From assembly GCF_002163875.1 (NCBI RefSeq), contig NZ_CP019333.1, positions 2,782,864 through 2,846,863 on the forward strand: a stretch of DNA of 64,000 bases, in the 5' to 3' direction. The translations under genes were made by a program, and so were the position numbers. A model generated the notes under the pieces. The model made no database searches. It saw nothing but the letters and a program-made list of their open reading frames with translations, and had not been told where the DNA came from. Below, one piece after another: positions 9,422-18,430 of the stretch. Source of the DNA: Gilvibacter sp. SZ-19. Lineage in GTDB: Bacteria; Bacteroidota; Bacteroidia; Flavobacteriales; Flavobacteriaceae. The first letter of the stretch is position 1. Each line of letters starts with the position of its first letter.

Positions 9422-10057
9422 ATGAACAGAATTTTTATATGCTGTCTAGGATTACTGCTCATGAGTTCTGCTTATGGGCAGCGCAAACGCGGAAGTATCG
9501 CTTACCTAGACTCTATTGCTAAACAGCAAGTAGAAACTTTGCGAACCCAGCAAGTGGATACCTTATTCGTTTGGGCAAGAAGTTGTGAAGGAGATGTCCA
9601 GGCTTTCCGCATGAAGGATGGTAAATTCTGCAGTTCTAAAGACACCTATATAGAAGCAGCTGTGATCTATATGAAAGAGGGGAAGCCCATGGTGACCAAA
9701 ATGGACAATTGCGGCTTGTACAAACCAGTAGCATTACCCAATAAAGAGGTAATTGATTACTATCTGGCAAATCAGGGTGAGCTCAAGAAGTCTGGAGTGA
9801 AATCTTACGAAACAGATGCTGTCTACGATACACCCACAGCTAGGACTGAAGTATATCGTTGTCAACGTAATTATGTATTCTTTGACGATGATGGCGAGTA
9901 CGAGTTTCGGTATAAAGAATTGGATCTGACCAACGATCCGCAGTATCCTAATAAGAACTACACCTATAATAATAACCACCCTCAGGTAAAACTAGACGCG
10001 CTGATCAGTCCACTAATGGACCAATTAGAAACGCAAGCCAAGTTCAGAAGACAATAA
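9422..10057 (+). CDS. Secreted hypothetical protein, 211 aa
   Basis: A signal peptide (about 1-19, ending SSAYGQ) precedes a soluble charged domain with several Tyr-rich segments and a few Cys residues (near 58, 69, 97 and 147) that could form disulfides in the periplasm. It starts 3 bases after the protease stop and ends 4 bases before threonine aldolase, so it belongs to that operon. I do not recognise the family and assign no function. Confidence 0.75.
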   Translation: MNRIFICCLGLLLMSSAYGQRKRGSIAYLDSIAKQQVETLRTQQVDTLFVWARSCEGDVQAFRMKDGKFCSSKDTYIEAAVIYMKEGKPMVTKMDNCGLYKPVALPNKEVIDYYLANQGELKKSGVKSYETDAVYDTPTARTEVYRCQRNYVFFDDDGEYEFRYKELDLTNDPQYPNKNYTYNNNHPQVKLDALISPLMDQLETQAKFRRQ

Positions 10058-10061
10058 TACT

Positions 10062-11075
10062 ATGATCGACCTAAGAAGCGATACAGTTACCAAGCCAACG
10101 CCTGGCATGCTACAGGCTATGCTACAAGCAGAGGTTGGCGACGATGTATATAAAGAAGACCCCTCGGCTAATGCTTTAGAAGCCCGTATGGCCGAAATGT
10201 TTGGAAAGCCTGCAGCACTTTTCTTTCCCACAGGAAGCATGGCCAATCAGGCAGCCATTAAATTACACACCCAATCTGGAGAGCAGCTGATTTGCGATAA
10301 ATACGCACACGTATATAATTATGAGGGAGGCGGAGTGTCTTTTAATAGTGGAGTCTCCTGTAAATTATTAGACGGAACACAGGGCAAAATTACTGCTGCC
10401 CAGGTTGAAGCAGCGATCAATCCGCCAGACTTTTACCACAGCCCGCTTACTAGTCTCGTGTGTTTGGAAAATACAACTAATAAAGGTGGAGGAGCCTGTT
10501 ATGATCTGGAAACTATAGATGAGATCCGAGCAGTTTGTGATAAACACGGCCTCGGATTGCATTTGGATGGAGCCAGACTCATGAACGCCATAGTGGCCAA
10601 AGGACAAGATCCGAAGGAATTCGGGAAGCGTTTCGATACCTTGACCGTTTGCTTTAGTAAAGGCCTTGGCACTCCTATAGGAACTGTTTTGATCGGAGAC
10701 CAAGAACTCATGGACAATGCCATACGCGTGCGCAAGGTCTTAGGAGGTGGTATGCGGCAAATAGGCTATATGGCTGCAGCTTGCCTTTACGCGCTCGATC
10801 ATCATGTGGAACGTTTGGCAGCAGACCATCAGAAGGCAAAAGAAATAGGGGACTTACTAGAAAGCCTCCCGCAAGTGACCAAAGTATCTCCGGTAGAAAC
10901 CAATATTGTGATCTTTCACGTTAAAGACGAAGCTGGGTTTTCTAAAGCCATGGCAGCTCGCAATATCATTATTAGTAATATGGGGCAAGGCGCTTTGCGC
11001 GTGGTAACTCATTTAGATTATACCGATACTATGCACGCAGACTTTTTGCAGGTACTGCGCGAAACCTTATCATAA
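10062..11075 (+). CDS. ltaE: Low-specificity L-threonine aldolase
   Basis: A PLP enzyme that cleaves threonine/allo-threonine to glycine and acetaldehyde. Its 337 aa are close to the family norm. Opening DLRSDTVTKPT, the GDDVYKEDPSAN segment and the PLP-lysine context CFSKGLGTPIG (Lys200) are all typical; the LHLDGARLMNA segment supplies the PLP-binding Asp. It is the last gene of the protease operon and is followed directly by a terminator. Confidence 0.93.
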   Translation: MIDLRSDTVTKPTPGMLQAMLQAEVGDDVYKEDPSANALEARMAEMFGKPAALFFPTGSMANQAAIKLHTQSGEQLICDKYAHVYNYEGGGVSFNSGVSCKLLDGTQGKITAAQVEAAINPPDFYHSPLTSLVCLENTTNKGGGACYDLETIDEIRAVCDKHGLGLHLDGARLMNAIVAKGQDPKEFGKRFDTLTVCFSKGLGTPIGTVLIGDQELMDNAIRVRKVLGGGMRQIGYMAAACLYALDHHVERLAADHQKAKEIGDLLESLPQVTKVSPVETNIVIFHVKDEAGFSKAMAARNIIISNMGQGALRVVTHLDYTDTMHADFLQVLRETLS

Positions 11076-11077
11076 AA

Positions 11078-11110
11078 AAAGCCCTGCGCTGGCAGGGCTT
11101 TAATTTTTTG
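11078..11110 (+). terminator. Intrinsic terminator after ltaE
   Basis: Stem AAAGCCCTGC / GCAGGGCTTT with a 4-base loop, then TAATTTTTT. It begins 3 bases after the stop codon. The preceding A-run could also serve the opposite strand. Confidence 0.8.
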
Positions 11111-11122
11111 AAGGCGCAGTGA

Positions 11123-11446
11123 CTATACTTCTTTAACGTCCGCGTCCGGAGCGTTGTTTTTGATAGACTGAATTCCATTTTCCATTCCAGCTTCTGCAGC
11201 ATACATCTGGCTAGTACCGATGATCTGGCTGTTTGCAGCTTTTAGGTTAAAGTAGAATTTGCCGTTCTTAGCTGTGTTACGCTCAAACTTAGCGTCATCG
11301 CTAGCGTTCTTACGAACAGACTCGATACCGTTCATTGCTCCGCTCTTGCTCGCGTAAACTTGGCTAGAAAGGATTACCTGCCCGTTTTTGGCCTTCAGTA
11401 CAAAGTGATACTGATCGGATCCTTCTTTTTGCTTCAATTCAAACAT
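11123..11446 (-). CDS. YegP-family protein with two DUF1508 repeats
   Basis: 107 aa made of two tandem DUF1508 units, roughly 1-52 and 53-105. Each has an F-x-L-K-A-x-N-x-Q-(V/I)-I core followed by a (Y)A-S/A-x-x-G-x-x-N-G-I-x-S-(V/I) helix. The protein is small, soluble and has no signal peptide. The family is widespread; its function is poorly defined. It is monocistronic. Confidence 0.88.
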   Translation of the reverse strand: MFELKQKEGSDQYHFVLKAKNGQVILSSQVYASKSGAMNGIESVRKNASDDAKFERNTAKNGKFYFNLKAANSQIIGTSQMYAAEAGMENGIQSIKNNAPDADVKEV

Positions 11447-11677
11447 GTTTGTATTATTTGGTGTTAAACTTCGCTTTGTTTAGTAAATATCCGAAAAAAA
11501 AGCTGAAAATCGATTTGGAGTAGTGCTATCGTTCAAAAAAAGAAATACAATGCATTTTGTCGATGATTTGTGTATTACATCGATTCGCCTCTGCGGTTTT
11601 TTGGGAGTGATGTTAAAAAAGATTTAAAGAAAAGGACATTTGCGGCAGATTAAAACAAATCACTAATAAACATCACA
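11447..11677. other. Intergenic region between divergent yegP-like and ompA-like genes
   Basis: 231 bases without a credible ORF. The best -7-like element toward the plus-strand gene is GACATTTG at about 11635, one base off TAnnTTTG. I see no strong hairpin or repeat. Confidence 0.5.
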
Positions 11678-12772
11678 ATGAGAAAAATTGTATTACTAAT
11701 CCTGGCCGTAGGTCTCGCGAATCTTACTCATGCACAAGACCTTCCGACCAACCCAGAACCCGGAAAGTGCTATGTACGTTGTACTACACCAGACGTTTAT
11801 GTAAATGAAGATGTGCAAGTAATGGTTAAGCCTGCTTACAAGGTGTTAAAAACTATTCCTGCACAGTATGAAACCGTAACCGAGCGTGTTATGGTGAAAG
11901 CTGCTGGAAAGAAGTTAGTAGTTGTACCAGAAAAATAGGGAACTGAAACTATTTCTTATGTAAAGAAACAAGGAGCTTCTACACTACGTGTTATTCCTGC
12001 AAGCTTTTCTACAGATTCAGAAACACTTGAGATCAAACCAGCATACGCACAATGGGAGCTAGGAACTGCCGCTCCTGACTGTGCTTCTGCAAATCCAGAC
12101 GACTGTCGTTACTGGTGTTACAAAGGGTACCCAGCCGAATACGAAACCGTATCTGTACAGCGTTTGGCTAACGATGCTAGCACTACATCAACTCCAGTTG
12201 CCGAAGTTCCTGCTACCTATACAAAGCGTGTGGTTATTGAGCCAGCTCGTGTTGAAGAGGTAGAGATTCCTGCAGAGTATGCAAACATCACTAAGACTGT
12301 TTTGGTAAAAGACGCACAAGTTGTTGAAGAAACTATTCCAGCTGTTTACAGAACGATCACTCGTGAAGTTTTGCAAACTAAAGGTGGACTTACTACTTGG
12401 AAAGAAGTAGAGTGTGAATTGCTAGAGTACAACGATCTTAACATCAACTGGAACCTTGGTTCAGCTACTTTGACTGCCGAGGCTAAGCGTGAGATCGACA
12501 GCAAATTACTACCTGTATTGAAAGACGGTGTTCGTGTAGAGATCGCATCTCACACAGACTCTAGAGGTACTGCTTCTAGCAACAAAGACCTTTCAGAGCG
12601 TCGTGCGCAAGCGGTAACTAACTACCTGATCTCTAAAGGGATCAACGCTAGCCGTATCGTTTCTAACGGTTACGGAGAGTCTCAGCTACTTAACCGTTGT
12701 GCTGATGGAGTTTCTTGTTCTGAGCGTGAGCACAGAGCTAACCGTAGAACTCAATTTAGAATTATCCAGTAA
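11678..12772 (+). pseudogene. OmpA-family outer membrane protein interrupted by in-frame TAG
   Basis: One continuous frame of 365 codons, apart from a TAG at 11936-11938 (codon 87). A signal peptide (ends THAQ) is followed by repeated P-A-x-Y-x-T-V units (such as PAQYETVTERVMVK and PAEYANITKTVLVK), then a C-terminal OmpA peptidoglycan-binding domain (about 256-364, with SHTDSRG and NRRTQFRI). Aligning the repeats puts the TAG where a Tyr normally sits (P-A-Q-Y versus P-E-K-stop), so a single TAT/TAC to TAG change explains it. Everything after the stop is intact and shows no decay. It is either a fresh nonsense allele, a sequence error or read through. A terminator follows. Confidence 0.85.
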
Positions 12773-12799
12773 TCACCAGATTGCTGTGAACTATCTACT

Positions 12800-12835
12800 G
12801 CGAAGTCCCATAAATTTGGGACTTCGCTTTTTTTT
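12800..12835 (+). terminator. Intrinsic terminator after the ompA-like gene
   Basis: Perfect 11-bp stem GCGAAGTCCCA / TGGGACTTCGC, 6-base loop, then eight T. The intact terminator fits a recently functional, well-expressed gene. Confidence 0.88.
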
Positions 12836-12843
12836 ATTCATTT

Positions 12844-12859
12844 TTGGCACGATATCTGT
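12844..12859 (+). promoter_or_regulatory. Sigma-54-like element TTGGCACG-N4-CTGT
   Basis: The -24 half TTGGCACG is a perfect match to the RpoN consensus; the -12 half is CTGT where TTGC is expected, at the right spacing. It lies 17 bases before the thioredoxin ATG. It resembles the two elements near 26.1 and 27.0 kb. Confidence 0.4.
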
Positions 12860-12875
12860 TCCCAAATCAAGCAGT

Positions 12876-13331
12876 ATGAGAATCCTTTTATTGGTAATGA
12901 CGGTCTTATTTAGCCAACTGACATTGGCGCAGACCGAGGAGCAACTTCCTTGGATGACTAATCTGGAGGCAGCTCAAAAACAAGCTCGTAAAGAAAAGAA
13001 GCCCGTATTGCTTTATTTTACGGGTAGTGATTGGTGTGCTCCCTGCATTCAATTAAAGGAAGATTTTTTCTCAACCGACGAGTTTAAAGCAATGACCAAA
13101 GATTATTTATTGGTCATGATAGACATCCCGCGTCGTATCGATATAGTAAGTCCGGAGCAGCTAACTTATAATAAAGACATCCTTAAGAGATACAATCCCG
13201 AGCGTTCGTTTCCCTTGTTAATTGCATACAATCACAAAGGAAGAAAAATAGGAGAGGTATCTGGTTACAGCAGTCTGCGCGACACGTCCTACCACTTTGA
13301 GCTATTGGAAAAGATAGCGGAGAATTATTAG
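12876..13331 (+). CDS. Exported thioredoxin-family protein (WCAPC)
   Basis: A periplasmic thioredoxin-fold protein of 151 aa. I chose ATG 12876 because the signal peptide [18 protein letters not shown] starts there; the longer in-frame extension upstream runs through a terminator. The redox motif WCAPC has Cys54 and Cys57 after a GSDW turn, typical of DsbD-gamma/TlpA-like proteins, and the cis-Pro segment RSFPLLIAY is present. A likely role is thiol-disulfide exchange on envelope proteins. The stop interlocks with the convergent ybaB stop. Confidence 0.85.
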   Translation: MRILLLVMTVLFSQLTLAQTEEQLPWMTNLEAAQKQARKEKKPVLLYFTGSDWCAPCIQLKEDFFSTDEFKAMTKDYLLVMIDIPRRIDIVSPEQLTYNKDILKRYNPERSFPLLIAYNHKGRKIGEVSGYSSLRDTSYHFELLEKIAENY

Positions 13332-13654
13332 CCAAACATATTGTCTAGCCCAGGAATATTGGGCATTCCCTCTTTAGCTACTGCAGCTAATTCTGTTTCA
13401 TTTACAGTAGTGGCTCGAGCGATCGCTTTGTTTAAGGTGATCACCAAATAATCTTCTAATTGCTCTTTGTCGCTCAAAAGTTCTTCGGCGATGCTGATAT
13501 TTTTTATCTCACGATTGGCCGTAAGGGTTACTTTTATAGTTCCTTCTGAGTTTTGCTCGTCAATTAAAACAGTATTGAGTCGTTCTTTGGTCTGAGCGAC
13601 CTTCTCTTGGGTTTCTTTGAGTTTACCCATCATTCCCATGATATCTCCAAACAT
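13328..13654 (-). CDS. ybaB: YbaB/EbfC-family nucleoid-associated protein
   Basis: A small DNA-binding protein of 108 aa with the family layout: an N-terminal helix with [19 protein letters not shown], a central beta-sheet ([18 protein letters not shown]), and C-terminal helices with the LNKAIARA-type segment. Members bind DNA as dimers and are often linked to recR; recR is not next to it here. The ATG at 13654 lies in the leader of the divergent protease gene. Its stop overlaps the thioredoxin stop by 4 bases. Confidence 0.9.
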   Translation of the reverse strand: MFGDIMGMMGKLKETQEKVAQTKERLNTVLIDEQNSEGTIKVTLTANREIKNISIAEELLSDKEQLEDYLVITLNKAIARATTVNETELAAVAKEGMPNIPGLDNMFG

Positions 13655-13727
13655 AGCTTTAAGATTTTATTCCCTGCAAATTTACTACTTTAGAGGGCTT
13701 ATACCTAAACCTTCGAAAAACAAAATC

Positions 13728-15866
13728 ATGATCAAGCAGATCCTCATCTTAGCAGTTTGCACTATTTTTGCAGCTTCCTGTAAACAAGATCAAAAACCAA
13801 AAGCGGCCATGAATATTACGCCACCCACGGCAGATAAAAAGCCCAAGAACCTAGAAATTCACGGAGACGTCCGCGTTGATGATTATTATTGGCTCAACGA
13901 CAGAGAAGACGAAGAAGTGATCGACTACTTGGAGCGAGAGAACGACTACTTTGAAAAAATGACCGCGCATACCAAGACCTTCCAGGAGGACTTGTTCCAA
14001 GAAATGAAGGGCCGTATTAAAGAAGACGATGCTTCTGTGCCTTATTTCTATAACGGTTACTACTACATTACCCGTTATGAGACCGGGAAGGATTATCCTA
14101 TTTACACACGCAAGAAAGGATCTATGGACGCGGAAGAAGAGATCCTCTTTAATGTGAACGAAATGGCAGAAGGATACCCGTACTACAATTTACGTGGTAT
14201 CAACGTTAGTCCTAACAACAAGCTTGTGGCCTTTGGTGTAGATACGGTGAGTCGTAGAAATTACACCATCTATGTTAAGAATCTAGAAACTGGCGAGATC
14301 TACGACGAGGCCATTCCTATGACCACTGCAGGATCCGAATGGGCTAACGATAACGAGACCTTATTTTTTACAGGAAAAGATCCGGTTACTCTCCGCAGCG
14401 ATAAGATCTATCGCCACAAGCTGGGAGATGATCCTAAAAATCCAACTTTGGTTTTTACCGAGGAGGACGACACTTTTTACACCTATGTATATAAAACCAA
14501 GTCCGACGATTATTTGATGATCGGTAGCACCAGTACCTTAACTTCGGAGTTTCAGTATCTGGATGCCAATGACCCAGAAGGGGAATTCAAAGCCATTCAG
14601 CCAAGAGAGCGCGGTCTGGAGTATTATGTTTCTCATTTTGGAGATAACTTCTACATTTTGACCAATAAGGACGGAGCTAAGAACTACAAGCTCATGAAGA
14701 CCTCCGTTAACAATACCACGAAGGAAAACTGGGAAGAGGTCATTGCGCACGACCCAAAAGTGCTCTTAGAGGATATAGACATATTTAAGGATTATTTGGT
14801 GGTAAGTGAGCGTTCTGACGGACTTAATAAACTCAAGATCATTCCTTGGGCAAACCCGGAGGGAGCGTATTACCTGCCCTTTGACAGTGAGACCTATACG
14901 GCCTACACCACGCAAAACGTGGACTTTAACACAGACGTTTTACGCTACGGTTACAATTCTTTGACCACTCCGTCTTCGGTGATCGATTTCAATATGACCA
15001 CCAAAGAGTCTAAGGTGATGAAAGAGACCGAGGTCTTGGGCGGTAAGTTCGACAAAGACAATTACGCTTCAGAGCGCGTATGGGCCACAGCAGAAGATGG
15101 AACCAAAATTCCGATCTCTTTGGTTTACCGTAAAGGAATGGAAAAGAATGGTAAGAATCCAGTATTGCAGTATGCTTACGGTTCTTATGGTTCTACGACC
15201 AATCCGCGTTTTTCAACCACACGCCTTAGCTTGCTGGATCGCGGTTTTATCTACGCTATTGCGCACATTCGTGGCGGACAGTATATGGGGCGCCAGTGGT
15301 ATGAAGACGGAAAGATGTTTAAAAAGAAGAACACCTTTACCGATTTTATCGACTGCTCTAAGTTCTTGATAGCAGAGGGTTACACCTCGAGTGATCATTT
15401 ATATGCCTACGGCGGATCTGCGGGAGGCTTACTTATGGGAGCTGTTGTAAATATGGCTCCGGAGCTGTACAATGGTGTAATCGCCGCTGTACCTTTTGTG
15501 GATGTGGTTACCACCATGCTAGACGATTCTATTCCACTTACAACTGGAGAATACGACGAGTGGGGGAACCCGAACAACAAAGATTCCTACGACTATATGT
15601 TATCTTATTCACCCTATGATCAGGTGAGTGCTCAGGACTATCCGAACCTATTGGTCACCACAGGATTGCATGATTCTCAAGTACAATATTGGGAGCCGGC
15701 AAAATGGGTTGCCAAACTCAGAGATATGAAGACAGACGACAATCTATTGTTGTTGTACACAGACATGGAAGCTGGCCACGGCGGAGCTTCCGGACGCTTT
15801 GAGGCTTTGAAAGAAGTGGCGAGAAATTGGGCCTTCTTACTTGATTTGGAAGGGATAACCGAGTAG
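13728..15866 (+). CDS. ptrB: Oligopeptidase B-like S9 serine peptidase, predicted lipoprotein
   Basis: Cleaves oligopeptides after basic residues in characterised homologues. The 712-aa protein has an N-terminal beta-propeller and a C-terminal alpha/beta-hydrolase domain with Ser564 (GGSAGG), Asp649 (GLHDSQVQYWEPAKW) and His684 (GHGG). I chose ATG 13728 because a lipoprotein signal (IFAAS-Cys) begins there, predicting an envelope-anchored enzyme, as is common for this family in Bacteroidota and unlike cytoplasmic E. coli PtrB. Alternative upstream starts would spoil the lipobox position. Confidence 0.92.
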   Translation: MIKQILILAVCTIFAASCKQDQKPKAAMNITPPTADKKPKNLEIHGDVRVDDYYWLNDREDEEVIDYLERENDYFEKMTAHTKTFQEDLFQEMKGRIKEDDASVPYFYNGYYYITRYETGKDYPIYTRKKGSMDAEEEILFNVNEMAEGYPYYNLRGINVSPNNKLVAFGVDTVSRRNYTIYVKNLETGEIYDEAIPMTTAGSEWANDNETLFFTGKDPVTLRSDKIYRHKLGDDPKNPTLVFTEEDDTFYTYVYKTKSDDYLMIGSTSTLTSEFQYLDANDPEGEFKAIQPRERGLEYYVSHFGDNFYILTNKDGAKNYKLMKTSVNNTTKENWEEVIAHDPKVLLEDIDIFKDYLVVSERSDGLNKLKIIPWANPEGAYYLPFDSETYTAYTTQNVDFNTDVLRYGYNSLTTPSSVIDFNMTTKESKVMKETEVLGGKFDKDNYASERVWATAEDGTKIPISLVYRKGMEKNGKNPVLQYAYGSYGSTTNPRFSTTRLSLLDRGFIYAIAHIRGGQYMGRQWYEDGKMFKKKNTFTDFIDCSKFLIAEGYTSSDHLYAYGGSAGGLLMGAVVNMAPELYNGVIAAVPFVDVVTTMLDDSIPLTTGEYDEWGNPNNKDSYDYMLSYSPYDQVSAQDYPNLLVTTGLHDSQVQYWEPAKWVAKLRDMKTDDNLLLLYTDMEAGHGGASGRFEALKEVARNWAFLLDLEGITE

Positions 15867-15882
15867 TTTGAAATTTTTGACT

Positions 15883-15890
15883 TAACTTTG
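15883..15890 (+). promoter_or_regulatory. -7 box TAacTTTG for the cysteine-synthase-like gene
   Basis: A consensus -7 box with about 59 bases of leader before ATG 15950. A TTTG lies 12 bases upstream, which is too close for a standard -33. Confidence 0.5.
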
Positions 15891-15949
15891 CAGGGTTGAA
15901 ACCGTAAATCATTGCTGATAAGCGTGTTTCTACTGACTAAGCAGAATTT

Positions 15950-16990
15950 ATGAAGGACAAAATCCAAGCACATGACAACGTGCTTTCTCTTATTGGGAAC
16001 ACACCGCTTGTCAAATTGAGCAATATTACTGCCGATATTCCCGGTAATTTCTACGGAAAAGTTGAAGCTTTCAACCCCGGACACTCTTCTAAAGACCGCA
16101 TCGCCTTACACATCATTGAGGAAGCAGAGCGCCAAGGTATTTTAAATCCTGGTGACACCATTATTGAGACTACCTCTGGTAACACTGGTTTTAGTATTGC
16201 TATGGTGAGTATCATTAAAGGGTATGAATGTATCCTAGCGGTGAGTTCAAAGTCGAGTGGTGACAAGATCGACATGTTGCGCGCCATGGGTGCACAAGTT
16301 TATGTTTGCCCCGCTCACGTAGCTGCAGACGATCCGCGTTCGTACTACGAAGTGGCCAAGCGTTTGCACAATGAGATCAAAGGATCGGTTTATATCAATC
16401 AGTATTTCAACAAACTAAATACTGCCGCTCACTACAAGACCACAGGCCCAGAGATCTGGGAACAAACCGGTGGACAGATCACGCATTTGGTTGCTTGTAG
16501 CGGTACCGGCGGAACTATTTCTGGTACGGCTCAATATTTGAAGGAGCAAAATCCAAATATTCAGATCGTGGGTATTGATGCTTACGGATCTGTCTTAAAG
16601 AAATACCATGAGACCCGCGAGTTCGACAAGAACGAGATCTATCCGTATCGCATAGAAGGTCTTGGTAAGAATTTGATTCCTACGGCTACAGATTTTGACA
16701 GCATTGACCAGTTTGTAAAGGTAACAGACGAAGAAAGTGCGCATAAAGCTCGTGAGTTGGCCACTAAAGAAGGTTTGTTTGCCGGATATACCTCCGGAGC
16801 GGCTCTTCAAGGTGTTCAACAATTAGCAGAAGAAGGATACTTCAAAAAAGACGATGTAGTGGTCGTGATTTTACCAGACCACGGTTCTCGATATATGAGC
16901 AAAGTCTACTCAGACAAGTGGATGAAAGAGCAGGGCTTCTTTGACGCTCAGCACGAAGAGGTGGTTGGGAACATACAATACGTCAAATAA
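15950..16990 (+). CDS. Cysteine synthase / cystathionine beta-synthase-family PLP enzyme, candidate cysteate synthase
   Basis: A fold-type II PLP enzyme of 346 aa. PLP-lysine Lys48 lies in NPGHSSKDR, where housekeeping cysteine synthases have PGGSVKDR. The substrate loop [11 protein letters not shown] and the phosphate-binding GTGGTISG are present, and there is no C-terminal CBS domain. The altered lysine loop and the neighbouring alpha-oxoamine synthase suggest a specialised role: O-phosphoserine plus sulfite to L-cysteate for sulfonolipid synthesis, rather than ordinary cysteine synthesis. The family assignment is seen; the cysteate role is inference. It is followed by a terminator. Confidence 0.85.
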   Translation: MKDKIQAHDNVLSLIGNTPLVKLSNITADIPGNFYGKVEAFNPGHSSKDRIALHIIEEAERQGILNPGDTIIETTSGNTGFSIAMVSIIKGYECILAVSSKSSGDKIDMLRAMGAQVYVCPAHVAADDPRSYYEVAKRLHNEIKGSVYINQYFNKLNTAAHYKTTGPEIWEQTGGQITHLVACSGTGGTISGTAQYLKEQNPNIQIVGIDAYGSVLKKYHETREFDKNEIYPYRIEGLGKNLIPTATDFDSIDQFVKVTDEESAHKARELATKEGLFAGYTSGAALQGVQQLAEEGYFKKDDVVVVILPDHGSRYMSKVYSDKWMKEQGFFDAQHEEVVGNIQYVK

Positions 16991-17009
16991 GACCCTTAAA
17001 CAAAATAGC

Positions 17010-17038
17010 TAAGCCCTGCATTTGCGGGGCTTTTTTAT
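17010..17038 (+). terminator. Intrinsic terminator
   Basis: Stem AAGCCCTGC / GCGGGGCTT (one T-G wobble), 4-base loop, then a T-run. It separates the cysteine-synthase-like gene from the next gene and covers the in-frame ATG at 17022, arguing against that start. Confidence 0.8.
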
Positions 17039-17082
17039 GGGCAGGAATTCAGGAAAAACCCTGATAATTAGGAATAAATTTA

Positions 17083-17090
17083 TACTTTTG
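17083..17090 (+). promoter_or_regulatory. -7 box TActTTTG deciding the start of the alpha-oxoamine synthase
   Basis: A consensus -7 box that puts the transcription start near 17095-17097. That is downstream of the in-frame ATG codons at 17022 and 17037 and just upstream of TTG 17115. Confidence 0.55.
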
Positions 17091-17114
17091 CCCGGAAACT
17101 TTAATAGCAAAGAT

Positions 17115-18377
17115 TTGGCAAAGGATTTATTCGAAAAGATTTACAGAGATAAAGGACCTCTAGGGAAATGGGCGGAAGCTGCAGAAGGATATTTTGTATT
17201 CCCAAAATTAGAAGGGCCTATCGGTAATCGAATGATGTTCAACGGCAAGGAAGTCATCACCTGGAGTGTGAACGACTACTTGGGATTGGCGAATCACCCA
17301 GAAGTTCGTAAGGTTGATGCAGAAGCTGCTGCACAATACGGTTCGGCTTATCCAATGGGTGCTAGAATGATGAGTGGTCATACCAACCTCCACGAACAAC
17401 TTCAGAATGAGCTTGCGGCATTTGTAAACAAGGAAGCTGCTTATTTGTTGAACTTTGGTTACCAAGGAATGGTTTCTACCATCGACGCCTTGGTTTCTAA
17501 AGACGACGTTATCGTTTATGATGTAGACGCTCACGCCTGTATCATTGACGGGGTGCGTTTACACCTTGGTCAGCGTTTTACTTACAAGCATAACGATATG
17601 GAAAGTATCGAAAAGAACTTGAAGCGTGCTGAGAAAGTAGCAGAGAAGACCGGCGGTGGGATCCTTTTGATCTCCGAAGGTGTTTTTGGAATGCGCGGTG
17701 AACAAGGAAAGCTAAAAGAGATCGTAGCCCTAAAGGAAAAATACAACTTCCGTTTGTTCGTTGACGATGCTCACGGTTTTGGGACACTTGGAAAAACTGG
17801 TGCTGGAGCAGGTGAGGAGCAAGGCGTACAAGACGATATCGACGTGTACTTCGCTACTTTCGCTAAGTCTATGGCATCTACTGGAGCTTTTATCGCAGGA
17901 GATGAAGAGATCATCAATTATTTGAAATACAACCTGCGTTCGCAAATGTTCGCCAAGTCGTTACAAATGCAGTTGGTTGTAGGTGCTTTGAAGCGTTTGG
18001 ATATGATGCGTTCAAGCACAGAATACAAAGACAAGCTTTGGGCCAATGTAAACGCCTTACAAGGTGGTTTACGGGAGCGTGGTTTCGACTTAGGAACTAC
18101 CCAGAGTTGTGTGACTCCGGTATATCTTAAAGGAAGTATTCCAGAAGCTATGGCTTTGGTTAAGGACCTACGTGAAAATCACGGAGTATTCTGTTCTATA
18201 GTGGTTTACCCAGTGATACCTAAAGGATTGATTCTACTTAGAATGATCCCTACGGCATCGCACACCATGGAAGATATTGACCAGACTTTAGATGCATTCT
18301 CTGCCATTAGAGAGCGATTGGAGAACGGTACTTACAAAAGACTATCTGCTGCATTAGCAGCCTCTATGGGCGAGTAA
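17115..18377 (+). CDS. Alpha-oxoamine synthase (serine palmitoyltransferase-like), candidate cysteate acyltransferase
   Basis: A PLP-dependent acyl-CoA:amino-acid C-acyltransferase of 420 aa, the first step of sphingoid or sulfonolipid base synthesis. PLP-lysine Lys251 is in TFAKSMAST; DAHACIIDG, VDDAHGFGTLG and the C-terminal VVYPVIPKGLILLR segment are typical. I chose TTG 17115 because it follows the promoter and yields an MAKDLFEK-type N-terminus; upstream ATGs lie in a terminator. If the upstream neighbour makes cysteate, this enzyme would condense it with a fatty acyl-CoA to 3-ketocapnine. Serine palmitoyltransferase or glycine C-acetyltransferase activity remains possible. Confidence 0.85.
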   Translation: MAKDLFEKIYRDKGPLGKWAEAAEGYFVFPKLEGPIGNRMMFNGKEVITWSVNDYLGLANHPEVRKVDAEAAAQYGSAYPMGARMMSGHTNLHEQLQNELAAFVNKEAAYLLNFGYQGMVSTIDALVSKDDVIVYDVDAHACIIDGVRLHLGQRFTYKHNDMESIEKNLKRAEKVAEKTGGGILLISEGVFGMRGEQGKLKEIVALKEKYNFRLFVDDAHGFGTLGKTGAGAGEEQGVQDDIDVYFATFAKSMASTGAFIAGDEEIINYLKYNLRSQMFAKSLQMQLVVGALKRLDMMRSSTEYKDKLWANVNALQGGLRERGFDLGTTQSCVTPVYLKGSIPEAMALVKDLRENHGVFCSIVVYPVIPKGLILLRMIPTASHTMEDIDQTLDAFSAIRERLENGTYKRLSAALAASMGE

Positions 18378-18397
18378 TTATCGTATGAGATAAAAAT

Positions 18398-18430
18398 AGA
18401 AAAGCCACCAGATCGGTGGCTTTTTTTTAT
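18398..18430. terminator. Bidirectional intrinsic terminator
   Basis: Stem AAAGCCACC / GGTGGCTTT, 5-base loop, flanked by A-run and T-run. It is shared by the convergent oxoamine synthase and GNAT genes. Confidence 0.85.

Noticed and set aside
17022-17114. ATG start for the alpha-oxoamine synthase
   Set aside because: It lies inside a terminator and upstream of the -7 box; the added residues do not fit the family.
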